A stretch of 13,461 nt of DNA. Origin: Flavobacteriales bacterium MED-G22 (GTDB taxonomy: Bacteria; Bacteroidota; Bacteroidia; Flavobacteriales; Flavobacteriaceae). A program made the translations under genes and the position numbers. Under the pieces are notes generated by a model. It did not search any database, was not told where the DNA came from, and saw nothing but the letters and a program-made list of their open reading frames with translations. Location: contig NTKF01000031.1 of the NCBI GenBank assembly GCA_002457295.1, positions 1 through 13,461 of the forward strand. The letters are read 5' to 3'. Positions 7,072 through 13,461 of this stretch are shown piece after piece; position 1 is the first letter of the stretch; every line of letters starts with the position of its first letter.

Positions 7072-7428
7072 TTAGCGCTTTAGTTCTAATTGAACAGCTA
7101 CTTCGTCTACATTGCCCCCTATGGGTGGATTTTTCTTAACCACTTTTACTTTTACCGTTTCAACACTCAGATGTTCCTCAAGTATAGACGTTCCAATACG
7201 GTGAGCTACATTTTCTAGAAGGTATGCCCTTTTCTTCATCTCTCTTTTTACGATAGCATGAAGAGCAACATAATCAACAGTGTCGCGTAAATTATCGGAA
7301 TTTGAAGATAGAGAAAGGTTTGTATCTACCTCAATATCAACAATATAGTCACTTCCTATACGGCTTTCCTCATCCATACAGCCATGAAAGGCATACAGAC
7401 GAATCGAATTCAAAAAAATCTTTCCCAT
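7072..7428 (-). CDS. folB: Dihydroneopterin aldolase
   Basis: FolB converts 7,8-dihydroneopterin to 6-hydroxymethyl-7,8-dihydropterin and glycolaldehyde in tetrahydrofolate synthesis. Family features are RLYAFHGCMDEE near the N-terminus (pterin-site His and Glu), DNLRDTVDYVAL, LLENVAHRIG, and the C-terminal VKVVKKNPPIGGNVDEVAVQL with the conserved Lys and PP turn. The ATG at 7428 (MGKIFLNSI, 118 residues) is preferred over an in-frame TTG at 7443, because that TTG lies inside the putative -7 promoter element and the ATG start fits family length. It is divergent from glnS and is followed by tRNA-Cys. The homologous epimerase FolX is less likely given the aldolase-type motifs. Confidence 0.92.
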   Translation of the reverse strand: MGKIFLNSIRLYAFHGCMDEESRIGSDYIVDIEVDTNLSLSSNSDNLRDTVDYVALHAIVKREMKKRAYLLENVAHRIGTSILEEHLSVETVKVKVVKKNPPIGGNVDEVAVQLELKR

Positions 7429-7440
7429 TGCAAATTTTAG

Positions 7441-7448
7441 CAAATATA
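7441..7448 (-). promoter_or_regulatory. Putative -7 element of folB (TATATTTG)
   Basis: TATATTTG on the - strand matches TAnnTTTG and ends 12 nt before the preferred folB ATG. Its context TCTATATTTGC is identical to the element before ybeY. No convincing -33 box is seen. Confidence 0.5.
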
Positions 7449-7487
7449 GAAAGTCTTGTGGGATGAACTCGATAACAACGAAATCAA

Positions 7488-7495
7488 TATCTTTG
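7488..7495 (+). promoter_or_regulatory. Putative -7 element of glnS (TATCTTTG)
   Basis: TATCTTTG matches TAnnTTTG and ends 17 nt before the glnS ATG. It lies 39 bp from the opposed folB element. There is no TTG at 19-23 bp upstream. Confidence 0.5.
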
Positions 7496-7512
7496 CCTAC
7501 ATAAATTAAGCG

Positions 7513-9192
7513 ATGGAGAAGTCCTTAAACTTTATTGAACAAGTCATAAATGAAGATCTAAATAAAGACTATTCACCTACTTCCCTTCGTTTTCGTTTCC
7601 CTCCCGAACCGAATGGCTTTCTACACATTGGTCATGTGAAAGCCATATGCTTAAATTTCAATTTAGGAGAACAATATAACGCCCCTGTAAATCTGCGTTT
7701 CGACGACACCAACCCAGCAAAAGAAGAAACGGAATATGTCGAAGCCATAAAAAAAGACATCCTGTGGTTGGGCTATCAATGGACAAAAGAATGCTATGCA
7801 TCAGATTATTTTGACCAGTTATATGTGTGGGCACGCGACCTTATAGACAAAGGACTGGCATACATAGACTCTCAAACATCGGAGGAAATCGCCTCCCAAA
7901 AAGGAACCCCAACACAAGCAGGAAAAGAAAGTCCGTATAGAAAACGAACTATAGCTGAAAATATGGCTCTTTTTACAGACATGAAAGAGGGGAAGTTTAA
8001 AGAAGGAGCCCACGTGTTAAGGGCAAAAATTGATATGTCCTCACCCAACATGCTACTTCGAGATCCTATAATGTATCGTATCCTTTTTAAAGAACATCAC
8101 AGAACAGGAAAAAATTGGTGTATTTATCCAATGTATGACTGGACACATGGAGAGTCAGATTACATAGAACAAATATCACACTCTCTTTGTACCTTAGAGT
8201 TTAAACCTCACCGAGAGCTATATGATTGGTTTTTACAAGCGCTACAACCTCATGCACTTCCTCTTGTCCCTAAACAACGTGAATTTGCACGGCTCAATTT
8301 ATCCTATACAGTAACTAGCAAAAGAAAACTCGCCAGTCTTATCGAAAAAGGGCTTGTCAGCGGATGGGATGACCCTAGAATGCCAACTATATCGGGTCTG
8401 CGAAGAAGAGGATATACACCAGCAGCTCTGCGTAAGTTTGTTGAGGTGGCTGGTGTTTCAAAACGAGAGAACGTTATTGATCTCTCGCTATTAGAATTTT
8501 GTGTGAGAGAAGATTTGAATCAAAACGCACCAAGAGTAAATGCCATACTCAATCCAGTTTCACTTGTTATTACAAATTATCCTGAGGATCAAACGGAGAC
8601 ACTCTTTGGAGAAATAAATCCAGAAAAACCAGATCTAGGAACAAGAGAAATACCCTTTTCTAAGAGATTATATATTGAACGGGAAGATTTTAAAGAAGAG
8701 GCTAACAGAAAGTTCTTCCGCCTCACAATAGGAAAAGAAGTTCGTTTAAAAAATGCTTATATAATCAAGGGAGAACACGTAGAAAAAGACGATGTAGGAA
8801 ACATTACTACAATTTACTGTACTTATGATCCAGAAAGCAAAAGCGGTAGTGGAACTGAAGCAAGCCAGCGTAAGGTAAAGGGAACATTACACTGGCTGAG
8901 TCAAGCACAAGCGTTGCCCGTAAAAGTAAATCTTTATGACCGCCTTTTCAAAGTTCCAGCTCCAGACCAAGACAAAGAGATTTCTTTTTTAGAGCATATC
9001 AACCCAGACTCGTATAAGCAAATTGACGCCTTTGTAGAACCAAGTGTCAAAGGAGCTAAGCCAGGAAGTTTATATCAATTCCAACGTATGGGCTATTTTG
9101 CGGTAGACCAAGACAGCCGCCCAGAGGAGTTGTTATTCAACAAAACCGTTGGCCTACGAGACACGTGGGCAAAGCGACAGACGACTCAGTAA
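7513..9192 (+). CDS. glnS: Glutaminyl-tRNA synthetase
   Basis: This 559-residue class Ic synthetase charges tRNA-Gln with glutamine in the cytoplasm; length is close to E. coli GlnRS. The HIGH signature is intact in PPEPNGFLHIGH (30-41). The KMSKS-type loop is TSKRK within TVTSKRKL (V267-L272), followed by the GlnRS-typical GWDDPRMPTISGLRRRGY. The C-terminal half is the beta-barrel anticodon-binding region (for example SGSGTEASQRKVKGTLHWL). GluRS is excluded by the GlnRS-specific DDPRMPTI block and by the separate gltX nearby. A dedicated GlnRS suggests tRNA-Gln is charged directly rather than by transamidation. The ATG follows an A/T-rich leader. The gene ends 1 nt from the convergent SPFH gene with no terminator hairpin visible. 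Confidence 0.97.
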   Translation: MEKSLNFIEQVINEDLNKDYSPTSLRFRFPPEPNGFLHIGHVKAICLNFNLGEQYNAPVNLRFDDTNPAKEETEYVEAIKKDILWLGYQWTKECYASDYFDQLYVWARDLIDKGLAYIDSQTSEEIASQKGTPTQAGKESPYRKRTIAENMALFTDMKEGKFKEGAHVLRAKIDMSSPNMLLRDPIMYRILFKEHHRTGKNWCIYPMYDWTHGESDYIEQISHSLCTLEFKPHRELYDWFLQALQPHALPLVPKQREFARLNLSYTVTSKRKLASLIEKGLVSGWDDPRMPTISGLRRRGYTPAALRKFVEVAGVSKRENVIDLSLLEFCVREDLNQNAPRVNAILNPVSLVITNYPEDQTETLFGEINPEKPDLGTREIPFSKRLYIEREDFKEEANRKFFRLTIGKEVRLKNAYIIKGEHVEKDDVGNITTIYCTYDPESKSGSGTEASQRKVKGTLHWLSQAQALPVKVNLYDRLFKVPAPDQDKEISFLEHINPDSYKQIDAFVEPSVKGAKPGSLYQFQRMGYFAVDQDSRPEELLFNKTVGLRDTWAKRQTTQ

Positions 9193-9193
9193 T

Positions 9194-10144
9194 TTATTGT
9201 TTTTGGGCGTCGTCTCCTCCTTTATTTTTTAATCTTTGATTTTCAGCTTTCATTGCCTCACCAATTTGATTGCTGGCTGTAAAAGAAGCTACCATATTAT
9301 TGAGCATGTCACTTCCTGCTTGAGGAGAATTGGGCAATAAGATTAGGTTACTATTGGTCTCTTCACCAATGGACTGCAATGTGTCATAGTGTTGAGTTAC
9401 CACGATAAGGGCTGACGCCTCTTGAGAGTTTATTCCTACATTATTTAAAACATCAACAGAGTCTTCTAATCCTCGAGCAATTTCCCGTCTTTGATCAGCA
9501 ATTCCCTGCCCTTGTAGTCGTTTGCTTTCAGCTTCGGCTTTCGCTTTTTCTACAATAAAAATGCGTTCAGCATCACCTTCGTATTGAGCAGCCACTTTTT
9601 TTCGCTCAGCAGCATTAATCTGATTCATAGCTGATTTGACTTCAGCATCAGGATCAATATCAGTAACTAAAGCTTTAATAATATCATAGCCATAATTAGT
9701 CATAGCATCATTAAGCTCCCCTTTGACCGCATTAGCTATTTCATCTTTCTTTTCAAAAACATCATCTAATTTCATTTTAGGAACAACAGCTCTCACAACA
9801 TCAAAAACATAAGATGTAATTTGATCTTGAGGGAAATCTAACTTATAAAAGGCATCATAAACCTTGTCGTAAACAACTTTATATTGAACAGATACCTTCA
9901 ACTTAACGAATACATCGTCCTTCGTTTTAGTCTCTACAATCACATCCAATTGCATTATACGTAAAGTAATCCTTCCAGAAATCCGATCAATAAAAGGAAT
10001 TTTTATGTGTAAACCAGACTGCCTAATGGCGAGAAAGCGACCAAAACGCTCAACTATTGCTGCAGTCTGTTGCTTGACAATAAAGAGTCCAGAAACAATT
10101 AAAAGGAAACCAAAAACGAATAAGGAAATAATCAAATAATTCAT
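9194..10144 (-). CDS. SPFH/band-7 membrane protein resembling HIR-type stomatins
   Basis: This 316-residue protein has one N-terminal membrane anchor (about 3-23) and an SPFH/band-7 domain (about 24-185). A charged Ala/Glu/Lys coiled-coil stretch follows (about 178-226, with AERKKVAAQYEGDAE and EKAKAEAESKRL), then a polar tail. Segments such as LDVIVETKTKDDVFV, SYVFDVVRAVVPK, LDDVFEKKDEIA and YGYDIIKALVTDIDPD closely resemble plant hypersensitive-induced reaction (HIR) proteins as I remember them. SPFH proteins form membrane-bound oligomeric scaffolds or cages, sometimes with proteases; the partner here is unknown, and no NfeD or FtsH gene is adjacent. The ATG overlaps the gltX stop (ATGA), so it is probably co-transcribed and translationally coupled to GluRS. 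HflK/HflC and QmcA are more distant alternatives. Confidence 0.9.
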   Translation of the reverse strand: MNYLIISLFVFGFLLIVSGLFIVKQQTAAIVERFGRFLAIRQSGLHIKIPFIDRISGRITLRIMQLDVIVETKTKDDVFVKLKVSVQYKVVYDKVYDAFYKLDFPQDQITSYVFDVVRAVVPKMKLDDVFEKKDEIANAVKGELNDAMTNYGYDIIKALVTDIDPDAEVKSAMNQINAAERKKVAAQYEGDAERIFIVEKAKAEAESKRLQGQGIADQRREIARGLEDSVDVLNNVGINSQEASALIVVTQHYDTLQSIGEETNSNLILLPNSPQAGSDMLNNMVASFTASNQIGEAMKAENQRLKNKGGDDAQKQ

Positions 10145-11637
10145 GAATCTAAATTTAGGTTAACAAAAAAACTTGTGGCAGAAACCAATCTATCTAAAGT
10201 TACGTCTTTTCCAAGGATTTCCATAATTGAAAATAAATCAGGGCCAGATAAACTTCCGACCAACGAAAGGCGTAATGTTTGCATAACTGATCCGATGGCC
10301 ACATTCTCAGATTTTGCCCAATCAAATAGCTCACCCTTCAGATTAGCAAAAGGTTTTTGCTCGAGCAGAACCTTTGATTTTTCTAAAATGGCAATAGGGT
10401 TTTTCTTCAGTATTTTCCGTGCTATTTTTTCATCAATAGAAGGGTTTTTTATGAATACCTCAATTTGAGCCCTGATGTCACTGAGCAAATCTATTCGTGA
10501 AGCAATCAGTGACACAATTTTTATTTTATTTTCCCTGCTGAAAGATTTTAATGGTCTAAAATAAGAGGCAAATTGATTGAGAAGATCCTCAGGTGTATAG
10601 CTACTTAAATGTTGCTGATTAATCCATTTTGCTTTAGTGTAGTCAAAGCGGGCACTCCCTTTCTGAATACCCTCTATATGAAACTCTTCAATGAGTTGAT
10701 TCATTTTATAAATCTCCTGTCCAGATGTATTATTCCACCCAAGAAAGGCCAGATAGTTTGTCATAGCTTCTGGAAGAAACCCTAACTCTCTGAAGCCAAT
10801 ATTTTCTTTGTTCCAACTTATTGGAAAAACGGGAATACCAAGCTTATCACCATCCCTTTTGGAGAGTTTCCCTTTCCCGCTAGGTTTTAAAATAAGGGGC
10901 AAATGAATAAAGGTCGGAGATTTCCACCCAAAGGCAGTGTATAACAAATCATGAAATGGTAAAGAGGGTAACCACTCTTCTCCACGAATTACAGTCGAAA
11001 TTTCCATTAGATGATCATCAATAACATTGGCAAAATGATACGTAGGAAACCCATCTTTTTTCATCAAAATTTTATCATCAATAGTATTTGAATTTACTCG
11101 TATAGTACCCCTGACATTGTCAGAGACAACTACTTCATGGTTAGGTTGGACTAAGAGGCGAATCACAAAGGGTTTTTCACCAAGAGCTTTGTCAACTTCT
11201 TGTGAAGTCATGGTGAGGCTATTTTTTAACCGTAATCTATTCTGCGCACTGTAGAGAAAAGCACCCCCTTTACTAGTGCCCTCCTCTCGAAGTTTTTGGA
11301 GATCTTCATCACTATCAAAGGCATAATAAGCTTTTCCCTCCCCCACTAATTGTTCTACATGTTTTTGATAAAGATCCTTTCTTCCGCTTTGATTATAAGG
11401 GCCGAAAGGGCCTTCCTTTCTACCCCCTTCATCAGGTTCGATACCCGCCCAAGTTAAAGCCTCCACGATATAGTCTTCACTGCCTTTGACTAAACGTTTC
11501 TGATCGGTATCCTCAATTCTCAAAATAAAATCACCGCCATGTTTTTTCGCATATAAATAATTATATAGAGCTGTGCGTAATCCCCCTATATGTAGAGGAC
11601 CTGTGGGGCTAGGTGCAAAACGGACACGTATTTTCAT
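10141..11637 (-). CDS. gltX: Glutamyl-tRNA synthetase
   Basis: This 498-residue class Ic synthetase charges tRNA-Glu. The N-terminus MKIRVRFAPSPTGPLHIGG carries the HIGH-type signature (HIGG, 16-19). The KMSKS-type loop is KLSKR (257-261) in GKGKLSKRDGDKLG. The C-terminal helical anticodon-binding domain follows. The region that binds zinc in E. coli GluRS has no cysteines here. I chose the ATG at 11637; an in-frame TTG 15 nt upstream coincides with the last three bases of the putative -7 element and adds only QKKI before the family's usual start. The leader is A-rich with no Shine-Dalgarno. The stop overlaps the SPFH gene start. The gene is divergent from ybeY across 84 bp. Confidence 0.97.
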   Translation of the reverse strand: MKIRVRFAPSPTGPLHIGGLRTALYNYLYAKKHGGDFILRIEDTDQKRLVKGSEDYIVEALTWAGIEPDEGGRKEGPFGPYNQSGRKDLYQKHVEQLVGEGKAYYAFDSDEDLQKLREEGTSKGGAFLYSAQNRLRLKNSLTMTSQEVDKALGEKPFVIRLLVQPNHEVVVSDNVRGTIRVNSNTIDDKILMKKDGFPTYHFANVIDDHLMEISTVIRGEEWLPSLPFHDLLYTAFGWKSPTFIHLPLILKPSGKGKLSKRDGDKLGIPVFPISWNKENIGFRELGFLPEAMTNYLAFLGWNNTSGQEIYKMNQLIEEFHIEGIQKGSARFDYTKAKWINQQHLSSYTPEDLLNQFASYFRPLKSFSRENKIKIVSLIASRIDLLSDIRAQIEVFIKNPSIDEKIARKILKKNPIAILEKSKVLLEQKPFANLKGELFDWAKSENVAIGSVMQTLRLSLVGSLSGPDLFSIMEILGKDVTLDRLVSATSFFVNLNLDS

Positions 11638-11649
11638 TATTTTTTTTTG

Positions 11650-11657
11650 CAAAGATA
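11650..11657 (-). promoter_or_regulatory. Putative -7 element of gltX (TATCTTTG)
   Basis: TATCTTTG on the - strand matches TAnnTTTG and ends 12 nt before the gltX ATG. The 9-mer TATCTTTGC is shared with the glnS element. No -33 TTG at standard spacing. Confidence 0.5.
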
Positions 11658-11697
11658 GCTGCTTTTCATTGTGGGCGTCAGTATTTTATAGAATCTC

Positions 11698-11705
11698 TAT
11701 ATTTG
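11698..11705 (+). promoter_or_regulatory. Putative -7 element of ybeY-mnmG (TATATTTG)
   Basis: TATATTTG matches TAnnTTTG and ends 16 nt before the GTG start of ybeY. It is embedded in TCTATATTTGC, identical to the folB element, and lies 40 bp from the opposed gltX element. No clear -33 box. Confidence 0.5.
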
Positions 11706-11721
11706 CAAAAAAAAAGCGAAG

Positions 11722-12147
11722 GTGATTGAATATCTTAGTTTACCCTCTGGTTTGAGAGCGTCTGCTTTAACAGCAACCATCACAAATATTGTTATCAAAA
11801 GGGGATCTGACATTGTGCACTTATCGTTCAATTTTGTGTCAGGCGACGCACTCTTAGAATTGAACAAGAGACATTTAGCGCATGAGTACGAAACAGATAT
11901 CCTAACTTTTGATTATGGGACTCCCAATAAAATAGAAGCGGAAGTTTTTATTTCTACCAAAGCGACTGAAGAAGCCCCCATTAGATTTTCAGAAACCGTT
12001 GAAAATGAGTCAATTAGGCTAATTGCACATGGTCTTTACCATTGTCTAGGGTATACCGATAAAACAGAAGAAGAAAAAGTACAGATGCGCATTTTGGAAA
12101 ATGAGTTTATAGCAAGGTTCCACGTGAAACAAAAAAAGCATGTTTGA
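11722..12147 (+). CDS. ybeY: YbeY-type rRNA maturation endoribonuclease
   Basis: YbeY is a single-domain metalloprotein implicated in rRNA 3'-end processing and ribosome quality control. This 141-residue copy has the family blocks HEYETDILTFDYG (canonical TDVLSF) and the metal site HGLYHCLGYTDKTEEE. In the usual HGxLHLxGYDH the third ligand is His; here the equivalent residue is Asp113, with His103 and His107 retained. I recall Asp at this place in other Bacteroidota YbeY proteins, so it is probably a lineage trait rather than a broken site. The start is GTG, the only suitable start near the N-terminus. The gene overlaps mnmG by 8 nt, so the two are almost certainly one operon. Confidence 0.93.
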   Translation: MIEYLSLPSGLRASALTATITNIVIKRGSDIVHLSFNFVSGDALLELNKRHLAHEYETDILTFDYGTPNKIEAEVFISTKATEEAPIRFSETVENESIRLIAHGLYHCLGYTDKTEEEKVQMRILENEFIARFHVKQKKHV

Positions 12148-13461
12148 TCAAACCTATGATGTGTTAGTAGTAGGAGCGGGCCATGCTGGATGCGAGGCAG
12201 CAGCGGCAGCAGCAAACCTAGGGTCTAAAACGCTACTAATAACTATGAATTTGCAAACGATAGGTCAAATGTCATGCAACCCTGCAATGGGTGGAATAGC
12301 TAAAGGCCAGATCGTTCGCGAAATAGATGCTCTAGGGGGTTATAGTGGAATCGTTTCCGATTACAGTGCCATACAATTCAAAATGTTGAACCTCTCAAAG
12401 GGTCCGGCCATGTGGAGTCCTCGCACCCAAAATGATCGACAACTTTTCTCTCAATCATGGCGTCAACTTTTAGAGCAAACGGAAAAGCTTGACTTCTACC
12501 AAGAAATGGTAGTAGATTTGATTACTAATAAAGAACAAGTTGTTGGAGTGGTGACCAGCCTAGGAATAAAGATATATGCTAAGTCCATTATATTAACGAA
12601 CGGAACTTTCTTAAATGGTCTTATCCATATTGGCGAAAAAAATTTCGGCGGCGGACGCGCCGGAGAAAAAGCAGCACACGGGTTGACCCAAACCCTTGTC
12701 AACCTTGGCTTTGAAACTGGAAGGATGAAAACAGGAACCCCACCTAGAGTTGATGCCCGTTCCTTAGATTACTCCCTGATGGAAGAACAACCTGGAGATC
12801 TAAAGCCACAAAAGTTCTCCTATAGTACTTTAACGAAACCATTAGAGAAGCAAAAAAGTTGTCATATCACCTATACCAGCGAAGAAGTACATGATTTGTT
12901 GCGCGATGGATTCGATCGCTCACCAATGTTTAATGGGCGAATTCAAAGTACTGGTCCGCGTTATTGTCCCTCTATAGAGGACAAGATCAACAGGTTTTCA
13001 GAAAAAAACCGCCATCAGATTTTTGTAGAACCTGAAGGATGGAATACAGTGGAAGTTTATGTGAACGGGTTCTCTACTTCTTTACCGGAGGACATACAAT
13101 ACAATGCACTCAAAAAAGTAAAAGGCTTCGAAAAGGTTAAATTTTTTAGGCCAGGGTATGCCATTGAATATGATTATTTCCCACCCACTCAATTAAAACA
13201 CAGTCTGGAAACAAAATTAATTAAAGGCCTGTTTTTCGCTGGACAGATCAATGGCACTACAGGCTATGAAGAAGCGGCGGCACAAGGCATAATGGCTGGG
13301 ATCAATGCTCATATGTCAATTAGCGAAAAAAAGCCATTGGTGTTAGCACGTAATGAGGCATACATTGGTGTTTTGATCGATGATTTAATTATAAAAGGCA
13401 CTGAGGAACCTTACAGAATGTTTACATCAAGAGCAGAATACAGGACGCTCCTAAGACAAGA
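12140..13461 (+). CDS. mnmG: tRNA U34 modification enzyme MnmG (GidA), 5' part
   Basis: MnmG is an FAD enzyme that, with MnmE, installs (carboxymethyl)aminomethyl groups on wobble U34 of tRNAs including those for Glu, Gln and Lys. About 440 codons are present, open to the right edge; the family is around 620-630 residues, so the C-terminal tRNA/MnmE-binding part is cut off. Motifs are the FAD-binding GAGHAGCEA (12-20), SCNPAMGGIAKG (45-56), SKGPAMWSPRTQNDR, GRMKTGTPPRVD, GPRYCPSIEDKI, RPGYAIEYDYFPP and FAGQINGTTGYEEAAAQG (about 366-383). I read the frame through codon by codon and found no stop or frameshift. The ATG lies inside the end of ybeY (8-nt overlap), implying coupled translation. 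Confidence 0.96.
   Translation, partial: MFDQTYDVLVVGAGHAGCEAAAAAANLGSKTLLITMNLQTIGQMSCNPAMGGIAKGQIVREIDALGGYSGIVSDYSAIQFKMLNLSKGPAMWSPRTQNDRQLFSQSWRQLLEQTEKLDFYQEMVVDLITNKEQVVGVVTSLGIKIYAKSIILTNGTFLNGLIHIGEKNFGGGRAGEKAAHGLTQTLVNLGFETGRMKTGTPPRVDARSLDYSLMEEQPGDLKPQKFSYSTLTKPLEKQKSCHITYTSEEVHDLLRDGFDRSPMFNGRIQSTGPRYCPSIEDKINRFSEKNRHQIFVEPEGWNTVEVYVNGFSTSLPEDIQYNALKKVKGFEKVKFFRPGYAIEYDYFPPTQLKHSLETKLIKGLFFAGQINGTTGYEEAAAQGIMAGINAHMSISEKKPLVLARNEAYIGVLIDDLIIKGTEEPYRMFTSRAEYRTLLRQ

Noticed and set aside
7428..7443. TTG at 7443 as the folB start
   Set aside because: The codon is the end of the TATATTTG promoter-like element; ATG at 7428 fits family length.
8311..8328. VTSKRKL in GlnRS as a defective KMSKS loop
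   Set aside because: The second position of this loop varies in GlnRS (Met, Leu, Thr); Ser, Lys, Arg and Lys are intact and the rest of the protein is normal.
10175..10468. 97-codon + strand ORF opposite gltX
   Set aside because: Shadow of the well-supported gltX reading frame; no recognisable domain.
11637..11652. TTG at 11652 as the gltX start
   Set aside because: Same situation: it is part of TATCTTTG, and GluRS proteins normally begin at MKIRVRFAPSPTG.
12496..12702. 68-codon - strand ORF inside mnmG
   Set aside because: Antisense shadow of mnmG, whose frame is uninterrupted to the window edge.

Overview
The window is an ordinary housekeeping stretch from a low-GC member of the Bacteroidota. 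Four things point there: (1) several genes are preceded by the Bacteroidota-type -7 element TAnnTTTG; (2) leaders are short and A/T-rich, with no evident Shine-Dalgarno sequence; (3) there is a secreted head-GIN (DUF2807) protein; (4) YbeY has Asp in place of the third metal-binding His. I cannot assign a genus. I see no mobile element, CRISPR array, rRNA gene, prophage or defence locus.

Layout. Positions 1-2675 (+ strand) hold the 3' end of a subtilisin-family (S8) peptidase, a secreted M1 metallopeptidase that overlaps it as ATGA, and rnpA (RNase P protein). RnpA-like sequence continues upstream of the first usable start codon. From 2660 to 3544 on the - strand lie an ElaA-type acetyltransferase and rpiB; elaA and rnpA overlap tail to tail. 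Next is a very A/T-rich gene-free stretch of 508 bp (3545-4052), then rnr (RNase R) and a DUF2807 protein on the + strand. A short bidirectional terminator separates the latter from a - strand tRNA-Cys(GCA) and folB. folB is divergent from glnS (GlnRS). glnS ends 1 nt from a convergent - strand pair: gltX (GluRS) and an SPFH protein resembling plant HIR proteins, coupled by ATGA. gltX is divergent from ybeY, which overlaps mnmG; mnmG runs off the right edge.

How the genes fit together. Much of the window serves RNA maturation and translation: RNase P protein (tRNA 5' ends), RNase R (RNA decay), a tRNA gene, GlnRS, GluRS, YbeY (rRNA maturation) and MnmG (wobble-U34 modification). MnmG targets include tRNA-Glu and tRNA-Gln, the substrates of the two synthetases. 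The two synthetase genes share nearly the same divergent promoter layout: 84-bp intergenic regions with back-to-back -7 boxes 39 or 40 bp apart.

The points most worth checking are the missing canonical start of rnpA, the duplicated divergent-promoter layout, and the HIR-like SPFH gene coupled to gltX. I did not find a convincing undescribed multi-gene system.
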